Shown one piece after another: positions 11,401-20,977 of a stretch of DNA of 63,351 nt. The first letter of the stretch is position 1. Every line of letters begins with the position of its first letter. The position numbers and the translations under genes were made by a program. Under the pieces are notes generated by a model. The model ran no database searches. It worked only from the letters and a program-made list of their open reading frames with translations, and was not told the origin of the DNA. This stretch comes from Nioella halotolerans (GTDB lineage Bacteria > Pseudomonadota > Alphaproteobacteria > Rhodobacterales > Rhodobacteraceae), in the NCBI GenBank assembly GCA_003428585.1, contig QVQC01000075.1, positions 1 through 63,351 of the forward strand, read 5' to 3'.

Positions 11401-11824
11401 AACAGACGTTGAAATAGAAGTAGCTGCCCATGCCGCAGCCCGCGTAAACTCCTGTCTTTCCTTGGAAATTGTCCGGCAGGTGGCCGGCCTGTTCCATCGC
11501 CTCCCACGCCACTTCCAGAAACTGGCGGTGCTGCGGATCCATGATCGCGGCTTCCTTGGGCGAGAGGCCGAAGAAATCCGCGTCGAACCTCTCGAACCCG
11601 TCGAGCGGCGCGGCGAACGGCACGTAATCGGGCCGGTCGATGAGGTGTGGCGCCTCGCCCGCGGCCAGAAGTTCCTCGCGGCTCAACCGGCGGATCGAGC
11701 CGACGCCGCCCGAAAGGTTGCGCCAATAGGCCTGCACATCCGGCGCCCCCGGCAGGTGGGCCGCCATGCCGATGATGGCAATGTCGTTTTCCCCGGGGTC
11801 CGGGGGCGGGTCAGCTCGGGTCAT
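5474..11824 (-). CDS. type I polyketide synthase, KS-AT-KR-DH-ACP-TE
   Basis: A 2116-residue single-module synthase. Ketosynthase (about 13-440) has the active-site cysteine at about 186 in TACSTSLVA and the HGTGT and NIGH histidine motifs. Acyltransferase (about 545-840) has the nucleophile motif GHSMGE. Ketoreductase (about 1150-1330) has the nucleotide motif TGGYGGIG and catalytic Ser with YVAAN. A dehydratase-like double hot-dog region (about 1370-1680) has HRTKAGDALLPG and LLDMATGW. The acyl carrier (about 1773) has DLGGHSLIA. The thioesterase (about 1840-2100) has the nucleophile elbow GGFSGGG. The KR precedes the DH, the reverse of the canonical module. First gene of the PKS-GT-NRPS operon. 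It should make a beta-hydroxy or alpha,beta-unsaturated acyl product and release or hand it over; the extender unit was not determined. Confidence 0.95.
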   Translation of the reverse strand: MTRADPPPDPGENDIAIIGMAAHLPGAPDVQAYWRNLSGGVGSIRRLSREELLAAGEAPHLIDRPDYVPFAAPLDGFERFDADFFGLSPKEAAIMDPQHRQFLEVAWEAMEQAGHLPDNFQGKTGVYAGCGMGSYFYFNVCSNRDLVDQTGMFLLRHTGNDKDFMATRASHIFDLRGPAISLQTACSTSLVATHYAAQALLTGECDMALAGGVTIELPQGRGYIHKDGEILSPDGACHAFDHRAQGTVFGSGAGCVVLRRAADAIRDGDHIWAIIKGSAVNNDGADKAGYLAPSVTGQAEAIAEAHALAGVSADSIDYVECHGTGTYLGDPIEVAALTDAFRRTTEATGFCRIGSVKTNIGHLDTAAGVASLIKAALALYHRQMPPSLGYEAPNPAIDFAGSPFTVNDRLTDWPQTDHPARAGVNSLGVGGTNAHVVLEEAPRRAASEACDWPFQLLCLSAHGKASLDGNTDRLAAHLDGTQDDLADIAWTLKEGRRAFEHRRVVVAETAQDAAAALRENDPRRVFTHRQVADDPEITFMFPGGGAQYVNMARDLYETEPVFADWMDRGLDVLEPNLDVDIRSLWLPAPDRAEEAETQLMRPSVQLPLVMIVEYALAQLWISWGVRPRALIGHSMGENTAACLAGVLSFEDCIGLVHLRGQLMETVERGGMLSVALSPEALAPYLGEDLDLAVVNGPDLTVASGPEAALDRLAGRLAAEEVHCQRIAIDIAAHSRLLDPILERFGAYLRAIPLHPPRIPVMSNRSGQILTDAEATDPDYWVAHLRGTVRFADGLATLAASPSRVYLEVGPGKALTSLAGQHPDIDANQVINSLRHPDDSTPDDAYFLATLGRIWAVGGSFDWGQYWGAARRNRVVLPTYAFQKSPYFIEPATPQTAPEVEWPMREEDPARWGWTPRWRPTYAPCEVDVSGDLSDAACETWLLFADETGLADRVGARLQAAGHVVTLVRPGDAFARTGMGYVLPPERGREGYDQLLRALAEDTGLPTRIAHLWLLTQGEHHRPGSSFFHRMQEQGFWSLFYLAQAWAEAGAGALHIDVITNGAAQVRDEPLSYPSKATVMGPARVIPREFPAVTVGTLDLEAPDDDAVLEELLSDPASRVAAHRAGKRHEQGWRRSDLPEGAMPEIREGATVLLTGGYGGIGTAVAEALIRRYKARIVLVSRSGLPPRDRWRVLLRNAAPADRTAARIRAVQRLEAAGGEVLPLAADVSNIEDMRAALAEAEAAFGPVNGVIHAAGVIDDAPILAKSPGSIEDVFTPKIHGTQVLDSLFPDGALDWMVLFSSSSTATAPAGQVDYVAANDYLNAVAKARAGGKTRVLAIDWGIWSGVGMAAEAMQARVAEPPAPSPVDLPLLDHAGFDTDGNRRFMAEWRPEDRWVLDQHRTKAGDALLPGTAYLELVAEALDGQGEHQPFEIRDLWFLRPLRAADGQTTRIRLTLPRSDQGYDLRVESAPEGAGWEQNAEAAIHLLPMAAPEPLDIPALAARMGAATRADPGGWLAAPQEAHLRFGPNWRVMREMQLGDGEGLARLTLDVHEPSWQLPPGLLDMATGWAMDLIDGYEAKALWVPVSYASVKVFRALPAELVSHVRNAAENRAEDQTARFDITLAAPDGTVCVEIAGFTIRRLAGDIAFAAAPARQAEADGPRPLSPAEERLRHAVSQGIRPEEGAEAFLKALASPVSQVVISSLDLEALIAQAGADTAEDRPSAGFDRPDLGSDFVEPEGAIKETLAGFWRDLLGVARVGAEDSFFDLGGHSLIAVRLFAMIRKRWSVDFPISVLFEAPTIRKIAALIAAQGVVDDAGQAPLTPAEPARRFTHLVPMHQGEGGPKTPFFLVAGMFGNVLNLRHLAHLLGHDRAFYGLQAKGLFGEDAPHRAIEAAARDMIAEIRQVQPEGPYMLGGFSGGGITAYEIAQQLTAAGQEVSALVMLDTPLPQRRELSRADRIAIQVQELKAGGLAYPARWLARRIRWEIVKRRRKSDAPGDGAAFHDAAIEAAFLEAVDTYRLRPWQGPLTLFRPPLAGKWQVGGGRLINSERAYVTHDNDWTEWAPRMHVHEVPGDHDSMVLEPNVRVLAARMAQVIEAADRPRQVAQAWEGRHAAE

Positions 11825-12034
11825 CTACGGGTCGATCCAGCATGTCATTCGGTGTTGGTCACCATGGTATATGGCACCTTAATCTGGTCATTTTAGGGCG
11901 AAGGCGGGAAAGTTACTTGCAGATTGGCGGCTTATGCAGCGAGACACCGGCGTCGCGGCCGGTTCTTTCCCGCGACACCTTTCCTTCGCGTCCGAATCTT
12001 CTATGGTGGGCGCGACTTCACAGGAAAGATCCAC

Positions 12035-12511
12035 ATGACTTCTGACGCCTCGGATTCCATCGCTTACGGACGCCTGATGCATCGTGCAATGCGCGGGCTG
12101 ATCCAGACCGTTCTGGAAGATGTCGCGGACCGTGGCTTGCCGGGGGAACACCATTTCTTCATCACCTTCGACACCCGCCACGGGGATGTCGATATCGCCG
12201 ACTGGCTGCGCGACCGCTATCCCGATGAAATGACCATCGTCGTGCAAAACTGGTTCGACGACCTTCGCGTGGATGACGACGGGTTCTGGATCACGCTCAA
12301 TTTCGGCGACAGCCCGGAACCGCTGCGGGTGCCGTTCGATGCGATCGTGACCTTCGTGGACCCGTCCGTGGAATTCGGCCTGCGGTTCGAAACGCAAGAC
12401 GATGACCCGGATGGCGGCGCCTCGGGCGAGGATCGGCCGGGCGAGCCCGACGGCGAGGACTCGCATGATGCCGAGGTCGTGCGCCTCGATGCGTTCCGCA
12501 AGAACCCCTGA
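12035..12511 (+). CDS. sspB: SspB-family ClpXP adaptor
   Basis: A 158-residue protein matching the alphaproteobacterial SspB family, which delivers ssrA-tagged and other substrates to the ClpXP protease. The conserved substrate-binding core is visible (HHFFITFDT, DWLRDRYP, FGDSPEPLRVPFDAI). It is followed by an acidic flexible linker (about 115-145) and a short C-terminal tail ending VVRLDAFRKNP, the kind of tail that docks on ClpX. The ATG at 12035 has an AGGAAAG ribosome site 8 nt upstream; longer in-frame starts would add a basic stretch not found in the family. It is divergent from the PKS gene across 210 bp. Confidence 0.9.
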   Translation: MTSDASDSIAYGRLMHRAMRGLIQTVLEDVADRGLPGEHHFFITFDTRHGDVDIADWLRDRYPDEMTIVVQNWFDDLRVDDDGFWITLNFGDSPEPLRVPFDAIVTFVDPSVEFGLRFETQDDDPDGGASGEDRPGEPDGEDSHDAEVVRLDAFRKNP

Positions 12512-12605
12512 GGACGTGACGCTTTCATGACGCGGCGCGCTCGGCCCTTGCAGGGTCGGCAACGGCATGTCTTCTAGGCGGCAAGGCATTTCAAGAGGAC
12601 AGGCC

Positions 12606-13166
12606 ATGTCGGGCGATCTGGGACTTTTCATCGCGCAGCTTTTCAGGAAACCGCACCAGGTGGTGGCGTTGGCGCCCTCCTCTCGCGCGCTGTCGGCGGA
12701 AATGGCGGCAACGCTCGACCCCTCTGGGGGCCCGGTGATCGAACTTGGCGCCGGCACCGGCCGCATCACGCGGGCGATCCTAGACCGGGGCATTCCCGCC
12801 GATCAGGTCCATTCCGTCGAGATGAACCCGGATTTCTGCGACAAGCTGCGCACCGATTTTCCGGGGCTCAACGTCTACCGGATGTCGGCGGGCGACGTGG
12901 GCGCTCTGGAGGTGACGGGCGCGCAAGCGGTGGTCTCCGGCCTGCCGCTTCTGTCGATGCCCTTCGATCTGCAGAACGCGATCCTGCGCGGATCCTTCGC
13001 GCAGGTGGGCGCAGCCGGCAGTTATATCCAGTTCACCTACGGGCCCAAGCCGCCCGTGAAGGCGGAAATCCGCGAGGCCATGGGGCTGACCTGGACGACC
13101 AGTCGCAAGGTCTGGGGCAACCTGCCGCCCGCGCGGGTCTATCGCTTCACCTGTCCGGGGGCGTGA
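12606..13166 (+). CDS. class I SAM-dependent methyltransferase (phospholipid N-methyltransferase-like)
   Basis: A 186-residue cytoplasmic methyltransferase. The SAM-binding loop IELGAGTGRITRAIL and the acidic strand end SVEMNP are clear. The flow LFIAQLFRKPHQVVALAPSS and AVVSGLPLLSMP resembles PmtA-type phosphatidylethanolamine N-methyltransferases and rRNA adenine dimethylase-like proteins of Rhodobacteraceae. The start at 12606 is preferred because AAGAGGACAGG lies just upstream; an earlier in-frame start at 12567 adds 13 residues unlike the family. The lipid substrate is inferred from family resemblance, not demonstrated. Confidence 0.8.
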   Translation: MSGDLGLFIAQLFRKPHQVVALAPSSRALSAEMAATLDPSGGPVIELGAGTGRITRAILDRGIPADQVHSVEMNPDFCDKLRTDFPGLNVYRMSAGDVGALEVTGAQAVVSGLPLLSMPFDLQNAILRGSFAQVGAAGSYIQFTYGPKPPVKAEIREAMGLTWTTSRKVWGNLPPARVYRFTCPGA

Positions 13167-13274
13167 GGCCGGTACCCGCCCCCTGATTGCGCCAACAGGC
13201 GGCCCGCGATCATTGCCCCCGCGGCGCGCGCGGATTATAGCCTGTCGCAACCCATATGCAGGAGGCCACGCCAG

Positions 13275-14668
<1,394 letters not shown>

Positions 14669-14669
<1 letters not shown>

Positions 14670-14857
14670 TGGCCGCGCCGGTCAACCTGAACCGGTATCG
14701 CAAGCAGAAGGCGCGGGCCGAGCGCAAGGCCCGCGCTGACGAGAACGCGGTGAAACACGGGCGCAGCAAGGCCGCGAAGGCGCGGGACTCGGCCAGCGCC
14801 GACAAGGCCGCGCGCGACCATGATGCGCATCGCCGCGACGACACGGACGGCGCGTAA
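14669..14857 (+). CDS. DUF4169 family small basic protein
   Basis: A 62-residue highly charged protein, rich in Arg, Lys and Ala, starting MAAPVNLNRYRKQKAR and predicted to be largely helical. This is the DUF4169 family, known as an uncharacterised companion of fumC in Rhodobacteraceae. The ATG overlaps the fumC stop by one base, so expression depends on fumC translation. No signal peptide or membrane segment is present. A nucleic-acid or ribosome association would fit the composition, but that is inference. Confidence 0.85.
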
Positions 14858-14918
14858 ACCGAATCGCAAGAGCTTTGCCCCACCCTGCCCCTGCCACAGC
14901 CACGGCAAGGAGATCAGG

Positions 14919-15998
14919 TTGTCAAAGCACGACACGTCCAGCAAGAATCACCATGAAAAGAAGGAGACATCCGAAAAGGATGGGCACGGCGACGCGGGTC
15001 ACGACCACGTCGACGGGGGCGGCATCGGCGCCGAGGCAACCACGTCCTACACGGTCACCGCCTACAAATGGGCAGGGTTCACCGGGTATGACACGCCGGT
15101 GGAGATGACCATCACCGACGATGACGACCAGCTTGACTGGTTCGGGCAGGATACCGGACAGGCCGAAACCGCCGAGATCGACGGGCAAACCCATGGCGTC
15201 AAATGGTCTGGCACGATCGAGACCGAGTTCACCGACAGCGACGGCACCCCCCATGTCGAGGAGGTCGTCTATACCTATACCTCCGATGGCTATTACGTCA
15301 TCCCGATGACGGGCTCCGCCTTCGACGAAGGGAGCACGATCAAGGGGTTCAAGGACGGTTGGTCGGACACCGATGGCATCGCGTATGACGAGGTGATCTG
15401 CTTTACCCCAAGCTGCCGTATCGACACCGACCGGGGGCCGGTCGCGGCGGGCATGCTGTGCCCCGGCGACCGGGTGCAGACGGCCGATAACGGCTATCAA
15501 CCGCTGCGCTGGATCGGGCGCAGCGACCTGCCGGGGCTGGCGCGCACCGCCCGCAACCTGCACCCGGTGCGCATTCACGCGCATGCCTTCGGGCCGGGGC
15601 GCCCGGCGCGTGACATCGCGGTGTCCCCGCAGCACCGGTTCTGCCTCGGGGGCGGCGGGCTGGTGTTCCACGAGGACGAACTGCTCGCCCCCGCGAAAGG
15701 GCTGGTCGATGGCGCGCGGGTGCTGCGCGACCGCGCCACGGGCGGTGTCAGCTACCTGCATCTGCTTCTCGACCGGCACGAGGTGATCTTCTGCGAAGGC
15801 GTGGCCACCGAAAGCTTTCAGCCCACGCGGCGCAATCTCGGCGTCCTGTCGCGCCGCGCGCGCACGGCCCTTCTGCGCGAGATCGGGCCGCTGGCGCGGG
15901 ACTACCGTGCCGCGCGGCCTGTCCTGCACCCGTGGGAGGCGGCGCTGCTGGCGCGGGACATGGCGGGGCTTTCCCGCGACAACGGTTTGGTGGCATGA
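14919..15998 (+). CDS. Hint-domain (hedgehog/intein-type) protein
   Basis: A 359-residue protein. The N-terminal 40 residues are rich in His, Lys and Asp, then a roughly 110-residue beta-rich region of unknown type, then a Hint_2 domain starting at CFTPSCRIDTDRGPVAAG. It also shows GDRVQTADNGYQPLRWIGR, VSPQHRFCL and HLLLDRHEVIFCEG. This self-processing fold is very common in Roseobacter proteins, often as the C-terminus of secreted repeat proteins; cleavage here is not proven. The TTG at 14919 is chosen because AAGGAG sits 6 nt upstream; the in-frame ATG at 14820 lies inside the DUF4169 gene and gives an atypical leader. Confidence 0.8.
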   Translation: MSKHDTSSKNHHEKKETSEKDGHGDAGHDHVDGGGIGAEATTSYTVTAYKWAGFTGYDTPVEMTITDDDDQLDWFGQDTGQAETAEIDGQTHGVKWSGTIETEFTDSDGTPHVEEVVYTYTSDGYYVIPMTGSAFDEGSTIKGFKDGWSDTDGIAYDEVICFTPSCRIDTDRGPVAAGMLCPGDRVQTADNGYQPLRWIGRSDLPGLARTARNLHPVRIHAHAFGPGRPARDIAVSPQHRFCLGGGGLVFHEDELLAPAKGLVDGARVLRDRATGGVSYLHLLLDRHEVIFCEGVATESFQPTRRNLGVLSRRARTALLREIGPLARDYRAARPVLHPWEAALLARDMAGLSRDNGLVA

Positions 15999-16005
15999 TC
16001 GGCGC

Positions 16006-16227
16006 ATGTCCCCGCGCCCCGTCAAACGCTCGCTCACCCTGCACGGTCACCGCACAAGCGTGTCACTGGAAGATGCGTTCTGGCAGGAATTCCAGCGCCT
16101 TGCCGCGGCGCGCGGTGTCTCGGTCAACGCCCTCGCCGCCGAGGTCGACGCCGCGCGCGGCCTGCAAAGCGGGCTGGCCTCGGCGATCCGGGTCTTCGTG
16201 CTGGAAGAGGTGCAGGCGGGACGCTGA
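16006..16227 (+). CDS. ribbon-helix-helix domain protein
   Basis: A 73-residue protein beginning MSPRPVKRSLTLHGHRTSVS with a beta strand followed by two helices (LEDAFWQEFQRLAAARGVSV, then NALAAEVDAAR). This is the RHH_4 family layout typical of small DNA-binding proteins in alphaproteobacteria. It starts 8 bp after the Hint gene. It could be a local transcription factor; no toxin partner is adjacent, so a toxin-antitoxin role is not supported. Confidence 0.8.
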   Translation: MSPRPVKRSLTLHGHRTSVSLEDAFWQEFQRLAAARGVSVNALAAEVDAARGLQSGLASAIRVFVLEEVQAGR

Positions 16228-16262
16228 CCGCAAGCCCGGTTTGCCGCGACGGGCAGGCCGGC

Positions 16263-17555
16263 TCACAGGTCTCGAAACGCCTTCTGCTGGCGCGCGGTCC
16301 ATGTCACGACCAAGTGCACGCCGTCTTCGCCTTGCACCTCGTCCTCGACCACACCTTGTTCGTAAAGCCATGCGCGCTTGCGCCCCGCCGAGAACGGCAG
16401 GTCAAGCTCGGTCTGGAAGCGGGGTGGCGACAGGCGATCCGAGACCGCCGTCAGCAACGGGTCGAGCCCCTGCCCGCGCCAGGCCGAGATCGCGAACACG
16501 TCGTCGCGCCGGTCGGCCGCGGTCTGCACCTCGCCGCGGCGCGCCTCGTCCAGCAGGTCGATCTTGTTCCAAACCTCGATCAGCGGTACCTCCTGATCGA
16601 CACCGAGGTCGGACAGGATCGCCATGACATCGGCCGCCTGCTCCTCGCTTTCGGCGTGGGCGATGTCGCGCACATGCACGATCAGGTCGGCGCCGAGCAC
16701 CTCCTCCAGCGTGGCGCGGAAGGCGGCGACCAGCTGCGTCGGCAGGTCGGAAATGAACCCCACCGTGTCCGACAGGATCACGTCCGTCGCATCCGGCAGC
16801 TTCACCGCCCGCATGGTCGGGTCGAGCGTGGCGAACAGCATGTCCTTAGCCATCACCTCCGCACCGGTCAAGCGGTTGAAAAGCGTGGATTTCCCGGCAT
16901 TGGTATAGCCGACGAGCGCGACGACAGGGTACGGCACCTTGGCCCGCGCCTTGCGGTGCAGTTCGCGCGTCTTGACGACTTTCGACAATTGCCGCCGCAG
17001 CCGCGTCATCGCCTCGTCGATGGCCCGCCGGTCGGCCTCTATCTGGGTTTCGCCGGGGCCGCCCACGAAGCCCAAGCCCCCGCGCTGCCGTTCCAGGTGG
17101 GTCCAGGCACGGACCAGCCGGGTGCGCTGATAGGACAGCGCGGCCAGTTCCACCTGCAAGACACCTTCGCGCGTGCGGGCGCGATCGGCGAAGATTTCAA
17201 GAATCAACCCGGTCCGGTCGAGCAGCTTCACCCCCCATTCGCGTTCGAGGTTGCGCTGCTGCACCGGGGTGACCGGGCCATCGACCAGCACCAATTCGGC
17301 CTCTTCCTCCGCGATCCTTGCCTTGATCTCTGCGATCTTGCCGGACCCGAAAAGAAGCCCGGCATGAGCGCGCGGCAGGCGCACGATCTGGGCGGCGACA
17401 ACCTCCAGCCCCGGCAGCGCGGCGGCAAGCGCAACCGCTTCTTCCAGCGCGGGCACCGCGTCGCGGCGGTCACGCTCCGACTGGATGTCGGGATGCAGGA
17501 CAATGGCGCGCGTCGGGCCGCTCTCGCCGGGCGCGATCGGGTCGGATGCGATCAC
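16263..17555 (-). CDS. hflX: ribosome-associated GTPase HflX
   Basis: A 430-residue GTPase. The N-terminal HflX domain contains [13 protein letters not shown] and the glycine-rich linker [19 protein letters not shown]. The G domain shows the P-loop GYTNAGKST (about 210), [10 protein letters not shown] (G3) and NKID (G4). HflX splits or rescues ribosomes under stress. It starts with GTG and overlaps the hfq stop by 4 bp (GTGA), the classic hfq-hflX coupling of proteobacteria. Confidence 0.96.
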   Translation of the reverse strand: MIASDPIAPGESGPTRAIVLHPDIQSERDRRDAVPALEEAVALAAALPGLEVVAAQIVRLPRAHAGLLFGSGKIAEIKARIAEEEAELVLVDGPVTPVQQRNLEREWGVKLLDRTGLILEIFADRARTREGVLQVELAALSYQRTRLVRAWTHLERQRGGLGFVGGPGETQIEADRRAIDEAMTRLRRQLSKVVKTRELHRKARAKVPYPVVALVGYTNAGKSTLFNRLTGAEVMAKDMLFATLDPTMRAVKLPDATDVILSDTVGFISDLPTQLVAAFRATLEEVLGADLIVHVRDIAHAESEEQAADVMAILSDLGVDQEVPLIEVWNKIDLLDEARRGEVQTAADRRDDVFAISAWRGQGLDPLLTAVSDRLSPPRFQTELDLPFSAGRKRAWLYEQGVVEDEVQGEDGVHLVVTWTARQQKAFRDL

Positions 17556-17785
17556 TCTTCCCCGTCGTAAAGATTGATGGGCTGGGCCGGCATCACGGTG
17601 GAAATCGCGTGCTTGTAAACCAGTTGCGACTGGCCATCGCGGCGCAGCAGGACACAGAAATTGTCAAACCAGGTGATCACGCCCTGCAATTTGACCCCGT
17701 TTATCAGGAACACCGTGACCGGAACCTTGGTCTTGCGCACATGATTCAGGAACGCGTCCTGCAGATTCTGCTTGTTTTCGGCCAT
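17552..17785 (-). CDS. hfq: RNA chaperone Hfq
   Basis: A 77-residue Sm-like protein starting [18 protein letters not shown]. It carries the Sm1 motif [18 protein letters not shown] and the Sm2 motif [12 protein letters not shown]. It forms hexameric rings that pair small RNAs with mRNAs. Alphaproteobacterial Hfq lacks the long disordered C-tail, as here. It lies between trkH (155 bp upstream) and hflX (overlapping). The assigned ATG is the first residue conserved in the family; upstream in-frame codons continue into trkH and are not part of the protein. Confidence 0.97.
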   Translation of the reverse strand: MAENKQNLQDAFLNHVRKTKVPVTVFLINGVKLQGVITWFDNFCVLLRRDGQSQLVYKHAISTVMPAQPINLYDGEE

Positions 17786-17940
17786 CGGGAACCTTGCCTT
17801 GTTCTTGCTTGCCGTCCCTTGTTCCGGAACGCGGGGAAATACACGATAAGTATGTGCATGTTTTTCGTGGATTTCCACCCCGATTCCCGCAACCGGTATC
17901 ACGTGGTGCTGCATCGGCAGCCTTGCCGCCCGCGTCGGCG

Positions 17941-19455
17941 TCAGATTCGCCAGAAGCCGGGGTTGAACAGCGCGATCAGCGCCAACGTCTCCACCCGCCC
18001 GAGGATCATCGCCGCCAATAGCACCGCCTTGGCCGGATCGGTCAGGTTGGCGTAGGCGATCGGCACCTCCCCGCCGACAGCGGCCAGCGGCCCGGTCGTG
18101 GACAGGGCGGCGGCGGCCAGAACGAAGGCTTGCTCGAAATCCAGCCCGGTCAGCGACAGCGCCAGCATCACCCCCGCCATCGACAGGATGAACAGCATGA
18201 AGAAGACCCACGCGATATAGGCGCCCTCGCGCCGGATACGCCGGCCCAGCCGCCCGCCGGCGGCCACGGAATGCGGATGGGTCAACTTGGACAATTCGCG
18301 TTGGCCGTGCTTGTACAGCGCGTAGACACGGATCAGCTTGATCCCCCCCGCCGTCGTCGCGGCCCCGCCGCCCATCAACGCCAGCGAAACCAGCAAGAGG
18401 CCGGGCGTCGGCAGGCCCGACCAGCCACGCGCCGCCGCCCAGAAATCGGAGACGAAGCCGGTGGTGGTCAAGAAGGACATGATCGTGAACAGGCTACCCC
18501 AAAGCGCCGCCAATGCCGCCCCGACATTGTCCTCGTCATCGAATTCCAGCGCCCCCAGCCAATGGCGCAGGAAGAACAGCACCGTCAGCACGATCGCGAC
18601 GCAAACGGCAAGCCGCACCTCCCGGTCCTGGTAAAGCCGGCCCGGCGTCGCGGGGCCGAGCCGGTCGCCAAAGGCGTGATGGCTCAGCGCGAAAAGGAAA
18701 AACGCGAAGATGACGACCTCCGACAACAGCCCGCCCTGCGACGCGGCCAGACCGCCCGTGGGCGAGATCCCCGATGTCGACATCACCGCCATCGCGTGGG
18801 CCAGCGCCGGCAGGTCGGCCTCGCCGGACAGCACCTGCAACAGCCACAGGAGCCCGGTCAGCCCGAGATAGACCGGGGCCAGCGACCCGATGGCCCGGCG
18901 CAGGCGCAGTTCCGGCGCGGCGGCAAGGATCTGGCTCCTGTTCGACTGGATGCGCCGATCCTGCGTTTCCGAGGAAACCTCGAAGCCGCCAAGGTTGAGC
19001 GGCGCCATCACCGCCGCCGCCGTAACCCAGACCATGAGCCCGCCAAGCCAGCCCACAAGCGCGCGCCAAAGATGTTCCGCATCGCTGAGCCGGGCCGGTT
19101 CGAACACCGTGGCCCCGGTGGTTGTCAGGGCCGAGACCATCTCGAAATAGCTGTTGAAAAACCGGGTATTTCCGATCGAATCGACCAAGGGCACCGCCAG
19201 CACCAGCGGCAGCATGACATAGGCCGCGATCAGGCCCGCCAGATGGGTGCGCGCCGATTTCGCCGGTGGCATCCCTTGCGTGGCGAAGACCACGACCAGC
19301 GTCAGGATTCCGAACAGCAGGGCGGAATAGAAGAAGCTGCGCCCGCTGCGGAAATCCTCCTCGACCACCGCGACACTGGCCGGGATCAGCATCGCCAGCG
19401 CGGCAACACCCACCAGCACGGCGAAAAGCGGGACCCTGAGCGCGAAGATCCGCAT
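17941..19455 (-). CDS. trkH: Trk potassium uptake channel subunit TrkH
   Basis: A 504-residue integral membrane protein with about ten hydrophobic segments. Four selectivity-filter P-loops are recognisable: [33 protein letters not shown] and [13 protein letters not shown], matching the four-fold pseudo-symmetric TrkH/KtrB pore. It imports K+ together with the cytoplasmic NAD-binding TrkA encoded 3 bp upstream, so the two form an operon. The order trkA-trkH-hfq-hflX downstream of ntrX is conserved in alphaproteobacteria. Confidence 0.96.
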   Translation of the reverse strand: MRIFALRVPLFAVLVGVAALAMLIPASVAVVEEDFRSGRSFFYSALLFGILTLVVVFATQGMPPAKSARTHLAGLIAAYVMLPLVLAVPLVDSIGNTRFFNSYFEMVSALTTTGATVFEPARLSDAEHLWRALVGWLGGLMVWVTAAAVMAPLNLGGFEVSSETQDRRIQSNRSQILAAAPELRLRRAIGSLAPVYLGLTGLLWLLQVLSGEADLPALAHAMAVMSTSGISPTGGLAASQGGLLSEVVIFAFFLFALSHHAFGDRLGPATPGRLYQDREVRLAVCVAIVLTVLFFLRHWLGALEFDDEDNVGAALAALWGSLFTIMSFLTTTGFVSDFWAAARGWSGLPTPGLLLVSLALMGGGAATTAGGIKLIRVYALYKHGQRELSKLTHPHSVAAGGRLGRRIRREGAYIAWVFFMLFILSMAGVMLALSLTGLDFEQAFVLAAAALSTTGPLAAVGGEVPIAYANLTDPAKAVLLAAMILGRVETLALIALFNPGFWRI

Positions 19456-19458
19456 GGC

Positions 19459-20835
19459 TCAGAAAAAATCGACCGACACGCGCAAAAGCGCCTCGACCGC
19501 GGGCACGTCGTTGGACAGCGCGAAGATCGCCACCATGTCGCCCGCGTCGATCCGGGTGGAGCCCGAAGGGCGGATAACCTTGTCGCCCTTGCGCACCGCC
19601 CCGATAAGGGCCCCTTCCGGCATGTCGATCTCGCGCACCTGCCGCCCGGCGATCGGCGAGGTGGACAGAACCTGCGCCTCGATCACCTCGGCCTCGGCAT
19701 CGCCGATGGAATAGACGCCGCGCACACGGCCCTGCCGGATATGGCGCAGGATCGAACTGACGGTGGTGGCGCGCGGGTTGACATAGGCATCGATGCCGAG
19801 CGGTTCGATCAGTTGCACCATCGACGGATCGTTGACCAGCGAGATCGCCATGCCAGCGCCAGCCGTCTTGGCCCGGACCGAGGCCAGAAGGTTGGTCTTG
19901 TCATCATCGGTCACGCACAGAACGGCATCGGCCCGCTCCACCCCCGCCTCGCGCAGGATGTCGATATCGAGGCCGTCACCATTCAGCACGATGGTGCGGG
20001 CCAGCGCGTCGGCGGCGCGTTCGGCGCGGCCACGGTCGCGTTCGATCACGCGGGCACGGACGCGGGTCGATCCCTTTTCGAGTTCCTGCGCAACGCCAAG
20101 CCCGACATTGCCGCCGCCGATGATCACCACCCGGTCCTGCCGCTTGACGGGTTTGCCGAAGATTTCCAGCGTGCGGGCCGCGTCCTTGTCATGGGTGAAC
20201 ACGTAGATCTCGTCGCCGACGAACAACTGGTCGCCGGGATCGGGCGCGAACAGCACCTTCTTGCGCCGCACCCCCACGACCACCGCGCGCAGGGTCGAGA
20301 ACAGTTCGGAAAGTTGCTTGAGCGGCGTGTCCACGACGGGGCAATCCGCCTCGATCCGGATGCCCAGAAGCCGGGCATCGCCGCCAAGGAAGCTTTCGGT
20401 ATCAAAGGTAGAGGGCGAGGCAAGCCTGCTAAGCGCGGCTTTCGCGACCTCGCGTTCGGGGCTGATGACAACGTCGACGGGCAGGTGTTCGCGCCGGTAG
20501 AGATCCGAATAGACCGCTGTCAGGTAGCTTTGCGCGCGAAGCCGGGCGATCTTGCGCGGCACCGCGAAGATCGAATGCGCCACCTGGCAGGTGACCATGT
20601 TGACCTCGTCCGAGAAGGTCGCGGCGATGATCATGTCCGCATCGCGCGCGCCGGCCTTGTCAAGCACATCCGGGTAGGAGGCGAAGCCGGTGATGCCCTG
20701 CACATCCAGCGTATCGGTGGCGCGGGCCACAAGCTCGGGGTTGTTGTCGACGAGGGTGACGTCGTTGTTTTCCCCTGACAGGTGGCGTGCGATCTGCCAG
20801 CCGACCTGGCCCGCGCCGCAAATGATGATCTTCAT
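19459..20835 (-). CDS. trkA: Trk system regulatory subunit TrkA
   Basis: A 458-residue cytoplasmic protein with two RCK units, each with an N-terminal Rossmann fold (GAGQVGWQIARHL at about 7; IGGGNVGLGVAQELEKG at about 240) and a C-terminal ligand-binding TrkA_C part. It binds NAD(H)/ATP and gates TrkH. The downstream trkH starts 3 bp later. The 142-bp gap to ntrX upstream has no clear terminator, so partial read-through from the Ntr block is possible. Confidence 0.96.
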   Translation of the reverse strand: MKIIICGAGQVGWQIARHLSGENNDVTLVDNNPELVARATDTLDVQGITGFASYPDVLDKAGARDADMIIAATFSDEVNMVTCQVAHSIFAVPRKIARLRAQSYLTAVYSDLYRREHLPVDVVISPEREVAKAALSRLASPSTFDTESFLGGDARLLGIRIEADCPVVDTPLKQLSELFSTLRAVVVGVRRKKVLFAPDPGDQLFVGDEIYVFTHDKDAARTLEIFGKPVKRQDRVVIIGGGNVGLGVAQELEKGSTRVRARVIERDRGRAERAADALARTIVLNGDGLDIDILREAGVERADAVLCVTDDDKTNLLASVRAKTAGAGMAISLVNDPSMVQLIEPLGIDAYVNPRATTVSSILRHIRQGRVRGVYSIGDAEAEVIEAQVLSTSPIAGRQVREIDMPEGALIGAVRKGDKVIRPSGSTRIDAGDMVAIFALSNDVPAVEALLRVSVDFF

Positions 20836-20977
20836 CGCCCTTACCCATCCTGATCCGACCGGGCAGGCCCAGCCCGCCGTTCTGCATGGCAGGAAGCGGG
20901 CCGGGCGTCAATTACCGGGGCGCGGCGGGGCGCCACCGCCCCCGGTGATCGTTTGCACCAAGATGAAAGGGGCGGGC

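Noticed and set aside
9233..11896. Very long plus-strand open frame opposite the PKS gene, and similar ones at 1643-3862 and 18130-20778
   Set aside because: They are antisense shadows of high-GC genes: rich in Arg, His, Gly and Ala, without domains, while the opposite strand carries clear PKS, NRPS and Trk motifs.
16006..16227. Antitoxin of a toxin-antitoxin pair
   Set aside because: The ribbon-helix-helix protein has no toxin-like neighbour; flanking genes are a Hint protein and hflX.
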